DNA from: Trabulsiella odontotermitis
GTDB lineage: Bacteria > Pseudomonadota > Gammaproteobacteria > Enterobacterales > Enterobacteriaceae
DNA: 64,000 bases
Direction: 5' to 3'
Assembly (NCBI RefSeq): GCF_001297775.1
Contig: NZ_LIFX01000005.1
Coordinates: 124,001-188,000 of the forward strand
Shown here piece by piece: positions 1 to 7,890 of this stretch. The notes beneath the pieces are model-generated. The model did no database searches and was not told where the DNA came from. It saw nothing but the letters and a program-made list of their open reading frames with translations. Made by a program: the position numbers and the translations under genes. Positions within the stretch are counted from its first letter, which is position 1, and each line of letters opens with the position of its first letter.

Positions 1-118
1 TACCGCAGCCGGACGGCCCGACCAGCACCACAAATTCCCCTTCGCCAATGTCCAGCGACAGCGCATTCAGCGCCGGTTTGCCGTCGAATTCCTTACTGAT
101 ATTGTGCAGGTTCAACAT
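1..118 (-). CDS. ABC importer ATPase, N-terminal fragment (UgpC/MalK-like)
   Basis: Only the first 39 codons lie in the window; the gene runs off the left edge. The start is the ATG at 118. The visible part reads as the N-terminal beta-strands of an importer ATPase and ends in the Walker A motif GPSGCG. It follows gpdQ and two UgpA/UgpE-like permeases on the same strand with a 5-base gap, so it is the energy subunit of that importer, at the cytoplasmic face of the inner membrane. The substrate is inferred from gpdQ to be a glycerophosphodiester or glycerol phosphate. No substrate-binding protein gene is visible; it may lie beyond the edge. Confidence 0.85.
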   Translation of the reverse strand, partial: MLNLHNISKEFDGKPALNALSLDIGEGEFVVLVGPSGCG

Positions 119-123
119 GGCGA

Positions 124-948
124 TTAGCGCTCTTGCGCCGGGCAACTGGTGTTTTCGTCATACAGCCACGGTCCGGCGTACTGCGCCAGCGAGTGCTGAT
201 AACTGACCCACTGTTCGCCCACCTGGCGGTGCATCACGCAGGACGACGGCGACATGTCGTAATACGGGCGCGTGTCTTCAAAGTGGTAAGGTACCTGATG
301 GACGGTGGCGGGTACCGTGGCAATCGTCGCCTGGCGGTACTGCGTCATGGTCAGGTTATGGTTATGACCACAGAAGATGCGTACCAGCGACGGAAAACGC
401 TCCACCAGCGCCAGCAGACGATGACCGTTTTCGCAGAAGATAGGGTCCATCTGCGCGTTACCCAGCGGCAGCGGCGGGTGATGCATAAACACCGCGGCAG
501 GCTTGTCGCCCCCTTCAAACAGCTGCGCTTCCAGCCATTCGAGCGTCTCTTCCGTCAGCCAGCCTTTGGAATGGCCCGGCAGGCTGGAATCGATAAACAA
601 CAGGCGGGTGGCGAAGTCATCCACCGCGTAGCGCATGTTCTGCGGATCGTTACCCAGTTGCGGGCACAGCGGTTGCAGATATTCCAGGAACAGGGCTTTG
701 TCATCATGATTGCCGGGGATCAGCAGCAGCGGATAATGCAGCGCGCCGAGCGTCTGGCGGGCGACGAGGTACTCTTCCGGGCGACCGCAGTTGACGATAT
801 CACCGCTGACGATGACCGCGTCCGGGCGTTCGCGCAGGGCGTTGAGTTGCGCCACCACGTCGGCATTACCGGCGTTGACGTCGATAAAACCATACAGTTT
901 CTGACCCTGGCTACGGAAATGGGTATCGGAAATATGCGCTAACAGCAT
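124..948 (-). CDS. gpdQ: Glycerophosphodiesterase GpdQ
   Basis: Binuclear metallophosphoesterase that hydrolyses glycerophosphodiesters to glycerol 3-phosphate and an alcohol. Starting at the ATG at 948 (AGGAG seven bases upstream) gives 274 residues, exactly the length of the Enterobacter aerogenes enzyme. All metal ligands known for that enzyme are at the expected positions: D8, H10, D50, N80, H156, H195 and H197. The open frame extends further upstream, but those residues overlap the permease gene and are not part of the protein. Its place inside an Ugp-like ABC operon suggests that imported diesters are cleaved in the cytoplasm. Expression is probably coupled with the permease gene ending at 960. 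Confidence 0.95.
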   Translation of the reverse strand: MLLAHISDTHFRSQGQKLYGFIDVNAGNADVVAQLNALRERPDAVIVSGDIVNCGRPEEYLVARQTLGALHYPLLLIPGNHDDKALFLEYLQPLCPQLGNDPQNMRYAVDDFATRLLFIDSSLPGHSKGWLTEETLEWLEAQLFEGGDKPAAVFMHHPPLPLGNAQMDPIFCENGHRLLALVERFPSLVRIFCGHNHNLTMTQYRQATIATVPATVHQVPYHFEDTRPYYDMSPSSCVMHRQVGEQWVSYQHSLAQYAGPWLYDENTSCPAQER

Positions 949-959
949 GAAAAAACTCC

Positions 960-1847
960 TTATTTTATGCCTGAGAAACCGAAGCTTCGCAGGAACTGTT
1001 TCTGAAATGCGATAAAAGCGATCATCAATGGCAGACAGACCATCAGCGTCCCGGCGCCAATCATTCCCCACTGCCCGCCGGATTCCGCGCCCATGGCGAA
1101 GGAAACCAGCCCGACGGTTAATACCTGTTTGTCCGGATCGTTGAGCATCATCAACGGCCACAAATATTCGTTCCAGTGATAGGTAATGCTCACGGTGGCG
1201 AAGGCCAGCACCGACGGCCACGACATCGGCAGCAGCACGCGATACAGCACCTGCCACCAGCGGCATCCCTCCATCAGCGCCGCCTCTTCCAGCTCTTTCG
1301 GAATGGCGAGGAACGCCTGACGCATCAGGAACACGCCAAACGCCGACGCGAAATAGGGCATCATCACGCCGGTCAGCGTGTTGAGCAGGCCGAAGGTTTT
1401 CAGCGTCATCATGTTCGGCACCATCATCACCACCGGCATGATCATCAGTTGCACGAGAAACAGCAGGAACAGCGTCTGCTTGCCGCGAAACTCATGGCAG
1501 GCAAAGACGTACCCGGCGGTGGTGATGGTCAGCAACTGCACGGCAAAAGTGCCGAAGGTGAAGATAATGGTGTTGGCGTACAGGCTCAGCCAGTTCGCGC
1601 TGTCCCAGGCATCGCGGAAGTTATCGAAGGTCAGCGGGAAACGTGGCAGCACCGAGGCCATTCCCTCGCCAAAGGTACTGGCGCTGAAGGCCGACGACAG
1701 CATCCACAGGAACGGACTAATCCATAACAGCGCCATGCAGCTCATCAGCACGCTGAGGGTGACGGTTTTCGAACGGCGCAGACGCAACCACAGCGGGCGC
1801 GAGGCATTTTGCGTGCGGGTGATGGCTGGCGAGATCTCAACGCTCAT
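960..1847 (-). CDS. ABC importer permease (UgpE/MalG-like)
   Basis: Inner-membrane permease of the carbohydrate/glycerol-phosphate importer class, 295 residues. About six hydrophobic segments are visible, and the cytoplasmic EAA loop reads [20 protein letters not shown] around residues 190-210. A GTG at 1856 is in frame, but the ATG at 1847 has a GAGGTG ribosome site and is preferred; it overlaps the upstream permease gene by 11 bases. It pairs with the permease at 1837-2718 and the ATPase at the left edge. The substrate is inferred only from gpdQ. Confidence 0.88.
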   Translation of the reverse strand: MSVEISPAITRTQNASRPLWLRLRRSKTVTLSVLMSCMALLWISPFLWMLSSAFSASTFGEGMASVLPRFPLTFDNFRDAWDSANWLSLYANTIIFTFGTFAVQLLTITTAGYVFACHEFRGKQTLFLLFLVQLMIMPVVMMVPNMMTLKTFGLLNTLTGVMMPYFASAFGVFLMRQAFLAIPKELEEAALMEGCRWWQVLYRVLLPMSWPSVLAFATVSITYHWNEYLWPLMMLNDPDKQVLTVGLVSFAMGAESGGQWGMIGAGTLMVCLPLMIAFIAFQKQFLRSFGFSGIK

Positions 1848-2718
1848 GGTGCGCACCTCGTTCCAGTAATTTCAGGTTAATGAAAGAGAAAGCGAACAGC
1901 CCGGCCAGCGTCAGGAATGTCGCGGCGGAGGCTTTGCCGAGGTCATGGGTATCCCACGCCAGATTCTGGATGTAATAGAGCAGCACGCTGGTGGCGTTGT
2001 CCGGCCCGCCGCGCGTCATCACCGCAACGTGGTCAATCTGCGTAATGGAGTAGATGAGCGCCGTCGTAACCACAAAGCTCAGCGTCGGGCGCAGCAGTGG
2101 CAGCGTTACTTTGAAAAAGATCTGCGTTGGTGTGGCGCCTTCCATCATCGCCGCTTCGCGCGCCGAAACCGGAATGCTCTGCAATCCGGCGAGGAAAAAC
2201 AGCATGTAATAACCGGCGAATTTCCACACGCCAATCAGCGCCAGCGCATACAGCGCGCTGTTGCTGCGACCGAGCCAGTTGTTGTTCATCGGCCCGAACA
2301 GCTTCGCCAGATAGTAATCCAGCATCCCCATGCCTGGCATAAAGATGAACAGCCACAGCGCCGCGGCGCTGACCATCGGGATAATCATCGGAAAGAAAAA
2401 GGCGGTGCGCAGCCAGCGGTTAACGCGGTGGTTTTCCCACAGCGCGACGGCCAGCAACAACGCCAGCGCCACGCCGGGCACCACCGTCAGCAGGATATAA
2501 ATCAGGTTGTTGACCAGCGACTGCCAGAAGACGGCATCTTCAAACAGACGGATGAAATTGCCCATGCCGACGTACGGCGCTGTTTCGCCCGCCATGCGGG
2601 TATCGAACAGGCTGTCATATACCGAGCGCAGCAGCGGAAAATAGGTAAACAGCAATAAAAACAGCAGGGAAGGCGACAGGATAAGCCAGGGAAGCCAGGT
2701 TTTTTTCGTCATCATCAT
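1837..2718 (-). CDS. ABC importer permease (UgpA/MalF-like)
   Basis: First gene of the visible importer operon, 293 residues. It has an N-terminal transmembrane segment (WLPWLILSPSLLFLLLFTYF), further membrane helices and an EAA loop (AREAAMMEGATPTQIFFKV). It forms the heterodimeric channel with the next permease. Three ATG codons are stacked at the start (2718, 2715, 2712) and none has a strong ribosome site, so the exact start may shift by two codons. The promoter should lie in 2719-2815. Family is confident; substrate is inference from the neighbouring gpdQ. Confidence 0.85.
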   Translation of the reverse strand: MMMTKKTWLPWLILSPSLLFLLLFTYFPLLRSVYDSLFDTRMAGETAPYVGMGNFIRLFEDAVFWQSLVNNLIYILLTVVPGVALALLLAVALWENHRVNRWLRTAFFFPMIIPMVSAAALWLFIFMPGMGMLDYYLAKLFGPMNNNWLGRSNSALYALALIGVWKFAGYYMLFFLAGLQSIPVSAREAAMMEGATPTQIFFKVTLPLLRPTLSFVVTTALIYSITQIDHVAVMTRGGPDNATSVLLYYIQNLAWDTHDLGKASAATFLTLAGLFAFSFINLKLLERGAHHER

Positions 2719-2815
2719 CGGGCTCGCTAAGGCGTTTCAAAGCGACCCAGTCTGGAACAGATTTACTGCAAATGAATGGCGGTAAGATGATGATTTTATG
2801 AACAGGTCGTTTTTT

Positions 2816-2837
2816 GGCCCTCTCAGGGGAGAGGGCC
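2816..2837. repeat. Perfect 9-bp hairpin, CCCTCTC-type intergenic repeat
   Basis: GGCCCTCTC and GAGAGGGCC flank a four-base loop just after the ahr stop codon. A T tract lies on the wrong side for a classical intrinsic terminator of ahr, although the hairpin could still protect or end the transcript. The sequence resembles short CCCTCTC-rich palindromes scattered between genes in enteric genomes (remembered, not searched). Confidence 0.6.
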
Positions 2838-2843
2838 GAGGGA

Positions 2844-3866
2844 TCAGAAATCCGCTTTCAGCACCACACGATAGCGCGCTTTGCCATCACGAAGGTGTTG
2901 CAGGGCGTCGTTGATTCTGGACATCGGGAACAGTTGCGTCGTTGGCGTAACGCCGCTGCGCCCGGCGAACTTCATCAGTTTACGCAGTTCCGACGGGTTG
3001 CCTGTCGCCGAACCGGAGACGCTGCGATCGCCCGCAATCAGCGTAAACGCCGGAACCGATAACGGCTTGAGCACCGCGCCGACGGTATGGAAGTTGCCGC
3101 CATAGGTCAGCGCTTCGAAGTACGGCTGCCAGTCGAGGTCAACGTTAACGGTGTTGATGATCAGATCGTACTGACCCGCCAGTGCCTGTAACGCGGCCGC
3201 ATCACGGCTATTGACGACCTTATCGGCACCCATCGCACGGACTTCCTGCTCTTTCGCCGGATTTGAACTGAATGCCGTCACTTCCGCGCCCATGGCATGC
3301 AGCAGTTTAATAGCGATGTGCCCCAGCCCGCCGATACCGATCACCCCCACGCGGCTGGTGGCCGTGACGTGATGCATTAGTAACGGTTTAAAGACGGTGA
3401 TGCCGCCGCACAGCATCGGCCCTGCGCTTTCGATATCAATGTTTTCCGGCAGCGGGATCACCCATTGCCAGTCAGCGCGCAGCTTATCGGCAAAACCACC
3501 ACGGTTGATGATGGTCGGCACCGCGCCTTCCAGGCAGTTGATTTGATTACCGCTGATACAGGCATCGCAGTGACCGCAACTGCGCGCCGTCCAGCCCACG
3601 CCCACGCGCTGCCCGACTTTCAGCCCTTTGCCCTGCGCCGCACTGCCGAGCGCCACCACGCGACCGATCACCTCGTGGCCCGCCACCAGCGGATACTGCG
3701 ACATACCCCATTCGTTGTCGATCATCGACAGATCCGAATGGCAGATCCCGCAGTAATCCACCTGTACTTCCACATCTTCCGGCATCAGTTCACCCGCGTC
3801 GTACTCCCACACTTCCAGATCGGCACCCGCTTGTTTTGCGGCATAGCTTTTTATAATCGTCATCAT
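2844..3866 (-). CDS. ahr: NADPH-dependent aldehyde reductase Ahr (YjgB)
   Basis: Zinc-dependent medium-chain alcohol dehydrogenase of 340 residues (E. coli Ahr has 339) that reduces a broad range of aldehydes. Catalytic zinc motif CGICHSD and GHE are near residues 39-65, the structural zinc cysteine cluster ([16 protein letters not shown]) is near 93-110, and the Rossmann motif GIGGLGH is near 177. In E. coli this gene also sits directly beside leuX, so it marks the conserved left flank of the integration site. It is divergent from leuX. Confidence 0.95.
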   Translation of the reverse strand: MMTIIKSYAAKQAGADLEVWEYDAGELMPEDVEVQVDYCGICHSDLSMIDNEWGMSQYPLVAGHEVIGRVVALGSAAQGKGLKVGQRVGVGWTARSCGHCDACISGNQINCLEGAVPTIINRGGFADKLRADWQWVIPLPENIDIESAGPMLCGGITVFKPLLMHHVTATSRVGVIGIGGLGHIAIKLLHAMGAEVTAFSSNPAKEQEVRAMGADKVVNSRDAAALQALAGQYDLIINTVNVDLDWQPYFEALTYGGNFHTVGAVLKPLSVPAFTLIAGDRSVSGSATGNPSELRKLMKFAGRSGVTPTTQLFPMSRINDALQHLRDGKARYRVVLKADF

Positions 3867-4029
3867 GCTTTCCCGTTGTTGGTGTTGAACTGGAAGTGTA
3901 GAGCATGCGCGAGGCAGGCGCTTTGGCAGAAGGAGGCATGGGGGTGGGGTAAAAATGTGACTGCGCCAACGCTAACGTACTGAGACGATGAATTTTTCAT
4001 CACTTAACGGCGGGACCCCGCATCGTCGC

Positions 4030-4057
4030 TTGCATGGGCGCGTGTGACAGGTATAAT
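4030..4057 (+). promoter_or_regulatory. Putative leuX promoter
   Basis: TTGCAT at 4030-4035 and TATAAT at 4052-4057 are separated by 16 bases, a good sigma-70 fit. The tRNA begins 28 bases beyond the -10 box. Confidence 0.75.
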
Positions 4058-4084
4058 CCATCACGTTTCCGCATCCCCTTCCGT

Positions 4085-4169
4085 GCCGGAGTGGCGAAAT
4101 CGGTAGACGCAGTTGATTCAAAATCAACCGTAGAAATACGTGCCGGTTCGAGTCCGGCCTTCGGCACCA
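4085..4169 (+). tRNA. leuX: tRNA-Leu, anticodon CAA
   Basis: An 85-base class II tRNA with long variable arm, ending in encoded CCA. The anticodon stem (GTTGA/TCAAC) encloses loop TTCAAAA, giving anticodon CAA. This matches leuX, which in E. coli also lies beside yjgB and is a frequent island target. The 3' 31 bases form the left attachment repeat, so integration rebuilt an intact tRNA. The native transcription terminator now lies at 19341-19364, on the far side of the element. Confidence 0.97.
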
Positions 4170-4172
4170 AGT
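4139..4172 (+). repeat. attL: left attachment repeat in leuX
   Basis: A 34-base sequence covering the T arm and 3' end of leuX plus three bases. It is repeated exactly at 19297-19330. The identity stops abruptly on both sides, as expected for site-specific integration by a tRNA-targeting tyrosine recombinase. Confidence 0.95.
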
Positions 4173-4890
4173 CACTAAATTCCTTACAATACAGCTAGTT
4201 AGACAATAAAATCTGTCTCTTTTGCCTGTAAGAAATGCTCTGTTATGTCCCTTGAAAAAGCCGCTGTGGTTGATAGTGGTAATTGGGATGTTAACTCATA
4301 GCGGCGTGTAGTTCCAAGCGTCAAACACGTACTGACTCAACTTGAAAGCTATGACGTAACCACCGTCTCTAAACAATCCCAAAAACTTTTAGTGAAGCGC
4401 ATTTTAGCCCGATGCCCCCGTTCTGTCGCCGTCGCGAGACGTCGCAGGGGATAAACAGGTTTATGGTGGTCACGGTACTTGCAGACCATATGCAAGCTCT
4501 GCCAGCGGTTCGGCCTCGCTCCCTTTGGGTACATGGTCATCCTGATAAGCCTCACTAACTGACATAACCCTGATGCAGTCGCCAGAGGCTCCGCTTGTTG
4601 CCTTACCACCAACGGGGCATTAGGCACGGCTTGCTTTTATCAAACGCATTCTCTGCCTTTTATAAACAAAAAATGCTCTTGCTGCTGGATTAATTTTGGA
4701 TGCAATCTAAGTTTAATTGGCTGATGGGTGGCTCCGTCCGCATAACGCCCCAGCTCCTTGATTTCAGGATACTGGGGCGTCCCTTTATCGAGGCTCTGGT
4801 ACTGTGCTGCTTCGATTTAGTTTCTGACGTTGCCTTAGCTATGAAGAGTCGTTAACCTGAGACTAATCCTAATGTAGCGTTTGGGTGACT
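4173..4890. other. Left-end DNA of the island, mostly non-coding
   Basis: No convincing gene. A minus-strand frame of 92 codons at 4349-4627 (starting MPNAPLVVRQQAE) has no ribosome site or recognisable motif and is not called. A long hairpin is clear: ACGCCCCAG at 4745-4753 pairs with CTGGGGCGT at 4772-4780, with an inner TCCT/AGGA pair. Element ends often carry integrase/excisionase arm sites, but none can be assigned by eye. Confidence 0.5.
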
Positions 4891-5208
4891 ATGCAAAAGA
4901 ACAGAAGTCCGTTGATTTATCTCATTACTACCGCTGTTATTGTTGCTGTGATTTCTTCGATTGCCACGGCTTACTTTGTTTCGCTAGAAAAACGTAAACT
5001 TGCACAAAGATATACTAATCAAACTACCATAAGCATTGCTCGCAATCTGGCGTATCAGGGGGTTTTCATCACGCCCCACCAAATGGATGCTGTTACAAAT
5101 GCCATCGCCAGCGGTGCTAATTTTCGTTTGGGGTACGTCCACACTCACTGTAATAAGTCTGAGTGTTACAAAAAGTATGGTGTCTCCATTCCCGTGGTTT
5201 CGAATTGA
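4891..5208 (+). CDS. Small single-pass membrane protein, unknown function
   Basis: Unrecognised protein of 105 residues. One strong hydrophobic helix (LIYLITTAVIVAVISSIATA) follows a short basic N-terminus, so it should be an inner-membrane protein with its remaining ~75 residues outside. Two cysteines (HCNKSEC) near the C-terminus could form a disulfide in the periplasm. A GTG two codons earlier (4885) is an alternative start; neither has a clear ribosome site. It stands alone at the left end of the island. Confidence 0.6.
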   Translation: MQKNRSPLIYLITTAVIVAVISSIATAYFVSLEKRKLAQRYTNQTTISIARNLAYQGVFITPHQMDAVTNAIASGANFRLGYVHTHCNKSECYKKYGVSIPVVSN

Positions 5209-5652
5209 CTGAGTGTTGATTCAGACTGTAGGCGGAGTCCCCGGCTTGAAAAATTGCACGCTTATGGTTGCCCCTCCCTCAACGATTAAGGCTTCAACTT
5301 CCCCCGTGCGCCTCTCCCAGCCGAAGGCTGGGCGGGCTGTATATCGATTTGCCTTCCTCTGTGGCGTTTATGACCCTGTTTCGCGTTTTGACCGTGAGGC
5401 TGTGGGTTAGGGTTACTCTTCTCTTTAAACGCTAAATCACTCCTGAATCTCCACTGTTAAAGCACTTTGCGTTGATGCTTGGCGCTTATCTTGGCTGTCG
5501 TTATTGTTTTGACTTTGGTGTCATCAATCGTTCGATTCTTGCTACCTGCCTGAGTGATTACTATCTGGTGTCATCAATTTAGGGTTTGACTAAATGCTAC
5601 CACCAATGCAATGATGCTACCGTTTTGTGATACCAGACGGGTGAGGTGAACC
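5209..5652. other. Gap with a small hairpin; upstream region of the recombinase
   Basis: No gene is supported. A perfect 7-bp hairpin (CCCAGCC/GGCTGGG, three-base loop) lies at 5316-5332. The promoter of the serine recombinase should be near 5580-5640, where GAGGTGA forms its ribosome site. A frame at 5213-5410 (65 codons) has no coding character that I can see. Confidence 0.45.
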
Positions 5653-6228
5653 ATGAGGACTTTTATCTACTGCCGCGTTTCAACACGCGAGCAGGATACG
5701 CAGAATCAGGTGCTGGCTATTGAGCGTGCCGGGTACAAGGTGCCGGAGAGCAGGGTAATCAGCGAGGACATTTCCGGTAGTGTTCAGGCTATGCAGCGCC
5801 CTAAATTTCGGGCGATGGTTGAGCACAAGCTGGAAGCGGGAGATCAGCTTGTCGTGCTGAAACTGGACAGGCTGGGGCGTGACAACATCGACGTACAGCA
5901 GACCATCGACATGCTGTTAGAACGCGGCGTGAAGGTGGTGTCTCTTGACCTGCCAGCGCACGACCTGACTTCATCCGAAGGCACGTTAATCAGACACATG
6001 TTCGGAGCCTTTGCGGAGTTCGAGCGGAACCGTATCCGTGAGAGGACACTGGACGGGCTGGAGAAAGCGAAAGCCAATGGCGTTAAGCTGGGACGCAAGG
6101 AAGCCACCGACACCACTCAAAAGGTGCAGGAGCTGCGGAGTGAGGGGCTGTCTCAATCGAAGGTAGCGAAGCGTCTCGGCGTTAGCGTGAGCACTGTTAA
6201 ACGCCACTGGAACAAGGGCGAGGGGTGA
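5653..6228 (+). CDS. Serine recombinase, resolvase/invertase family
   Basis: Small serine recombinase of 191 residues, normal for Hin/Tn3-resolvase proteins. The N-terminal catalytic domain begins IYCRVSTREQDTQNQ with nucleophile S10; the conserved arginines lie in LDRLGRD and FERNRIRERT. A C-terminal helix-turn-helix (SQSKVAKRLGVSVSTVKRHW) recognises DNA. It starts at an ATG with GAGGTGA five bases upstream. In this element it could resolve multimers or invert a segment. No invertible segment is evident nearby, so its site is unknown. It is separate from the tyrosine integrase at the other end. Confidence 0.92.
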   Translation: MRTFIYCRVSTREQDTQNQVLAIERAGYKVPESRVISEDISGSVQAMQRPKFRAMVEHKLEAGDQLVVLKLDRLGRDNIDVQQTIDMLLERGVKVVSLDLPAHDLTSSEGTLIRHMFGAFAEFERNRIRERTLDGLEKAKANGVKLGRKEATDTTQKVQELRSEGLSQSKVAKRLGVSVSTVKRHWNKGEG

Positions 6229-6982
6229 TGACCTACAAGCAAACGAGGTGCTACGGCTGGCCGTTACTGGGCTGTGGGTGACGGATGGCCTACAACTTTT
6301 GTATGGGTATCAGTGGCTTACTCCGTGCTTAATCTCTCAATTATATGATTTATAATGTGTTTTCGTATTACTTGCGGCTCTCGATGTGAAGAGGTGGCGG
6401 GGCTTTAGCCGTGCCAGACGATGAACATCGAGATCAGATTGTGAATGTGATTCATCACTGAACAATTCGAGGGATGGGGCAGGGGAAGGGGTTCAACGGT
6501 AATTTATTCAAGATGTGGTTAGGTTGACTAAGATTTATACAGACTTATCATTATTAGGTTTGCTTATTCATATCAACTTTATTAAGTATCACTTATAATT
6601 CTTGAATGAATTATCTATGGAGGTTCTTATCTGGTGTCATCTCCTAGATGGCAAGTGCTGCGCCTCAGTGGCTCCGCTTTGCCTTAACGCGGAGACGTTC
6701 CGCCGTCTCCACACCTCTCAACGGTGCAGTGCTTACGCCTGCTTGCACTCACCTGTTCGGCTCGTTTATCAGTCGCCGCCTGCTGCTGCGCTTCTCTTTC
6801 GCTTTGCGAAATGCGATGCTCGGCGCTCCTCACAACCGTGTTAGCCGCGCTGGCAATCCGGCGGGGATATGTAGTGAGACGGTTTTCACTTGGTGATGAT
6901 GACTGCCACTTGTCTGATGATCATTCAGCAATGTAATCTGTGAACGGATTGGAATGGACTTATGCCGTAGGGAGTTGACCGT
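6229..6982. other. Structured non-coding region with a hairpin cluster
   Basis: No gene is called, although three overlapping frames stay open in 6602-6936; their residues look like translated structured DNA. Between 6691 and 6811 there are three hairpins in a row: GGAGACG/CGTCTCC (6691-6710), a ten-base arm at 6723-6732 pairing with 6745-6753 with one bulge, and TTTCGC/GCGAAA (6797-6811). The placement, upstream of a helicase gene in a mobile element, fits a replication origin or a structured RNA. Neither can be proven by eye. Confidence 0.45.
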
Positions 6983-7147
6983 ATGGAATACTCAGAAAAT
7001 AAGTGTCGTGCTAATGATTCAAGTGTTGAACTGAGACGGCTATTAGCTGAGCTGGTAGTGATTCTTGAAATGAAAGAAATGATTGAATCAATACAGGAGA
7101 GGAAGAGTTATTTCGGAATTGATAACACTGATTCAGATAATCATTGA
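6983..7147 (+). CDS. Small acidic helical protein, 54 residues, unknown
   Basis: An ATG at 6983 with a GGGAG ribosome site about eight bases upstream opens 54 codons. The central part (VELRRLLAELVVILEMKEM) has a leucine-rich heptad pattern typical of a short amphipathic or coiled-coil helix, and the tail is acidic. Such small proteins in mobile elements are often regulators or inhibitors, but no family is recognised. Confidence 0.5.
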   Translation: MEYSENKCRANDSSVELRRLLAELVVILEMKEMIESIQERKSYFGIDNTDSDNH

Positions 7148-7890
7148 AAGCATTAATCAGCTTGTTAACTGTTATACAGCGTATCTTCGTTCGTACCGCT
7201 CATTGATTCATCGTATTCGATGACAAGTCATCTCATACTCTTCATCATTCGCCGATTGGCTTAACGTTCGCTACGCTCACTGCCAATCGCTCACTCCGAT
7301 ACAACTTCTTAAAACCATTATACAAATAGCTGTCAAGAAATTTAAAGCTGATAATTCCGATCAATATTAATTTATTGATCTGTAAAATTTATAGGTAATA
7401 AAGATAACCGTTTAACCAACTGTATTTATTAATAAATTTAAAAGTGTCTAATAAGAAGGACAGATACCATAAAATGCCTACAAATCCACACTTGAGTAGC
7501 CTACATCACCTTGTCTGCTAACTCCTTGCTAATAGTGGATTGTGGCGCACTTGCTTTAGAAGACGGCTACTGTGGGGAGACTAGCCCCGGATAAATGAGA
7601 GCTACTAATAAGGGAAAGGCTACCGACCAGTAGAAACTTGTACTAAGGCAGACTGAAACCGCAAGCCCGCCTACTATCCATCCCGCTGCAATGCCCGCCG
7701 TGTCTGCATTTAATCTAAATCACGGGATGAAGATCACTACTAAAGAGAGCCAGAACATCAGCGCTATTGCAATAGAGGCATCTACTGTGAGAAGCGGTAC
7801 ACCCGCCGCTGCTTTGCGCGGTGGTGGTTCTTTCACCAACGTCACTCCCGTGCCGCTCTAAACTCACTTTAATTTCTTGGAGAATTTATC
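7148..7890. other. Gene-poor region before the helicase
   Basis: An inverted repeat, CGATTGGC at 7253-7260 and GCCAATCG at 7282-7289, surrounds 21 bases. The stretch 7290-7450 is very AT-rich, and 7480-7720 is GC-balanced with many stops. One short frame at 7691-7861 is listed separately. The helicase ribosome site (GGAGA) lies at the end. A replication origin, long leader RNA or regulatory region would fit. Confidence 0.4.
7691..7861 (+). CDS. Possible 56-residue peptide upstream of the helicase
   Basis: A 56-codon frame starting MPAVSAFNLNHG, ending 29 bases before the helicase start. An internal ATG at 7727 is an alternative start. No strong ribosome site is visible. The residues (IAIEASTVRSGTPAAALRG) are compatible with a real protein but match no family I know. 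Confidence 0.25.
   Translation: MPAVSAFNLNHGMKITTKESQNISAIAIEASTVRSGTPAAALRGGGSFTNVTPVPL

Noticed and set aside
133..942. 269-codon plus-strand frame opposite gpdQ
   Set aside because: Shadow of the certain gpdQ gene on the other strand.
3972..4175. Open frame antisense to leuX
   Set aside because: It is the reverse reading of the tRNA and its promoter; no ribosome site and no coding character.
4349..4627. 92-codon minus-strand frame near the left end of the element
   Set aside because: No ribosome site, no motif, and hairpin-rich surroundings; kept only as a note in the gap entry.
6602..6936. Three overlapping plus-strand frames of 70-82 codons
   Set aside because: All frames are open because the DNA is GC-rich and repetitive; residues are Arg/Ala/Cys-rich with no ribosome sites. 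Described instead as structured DNA.
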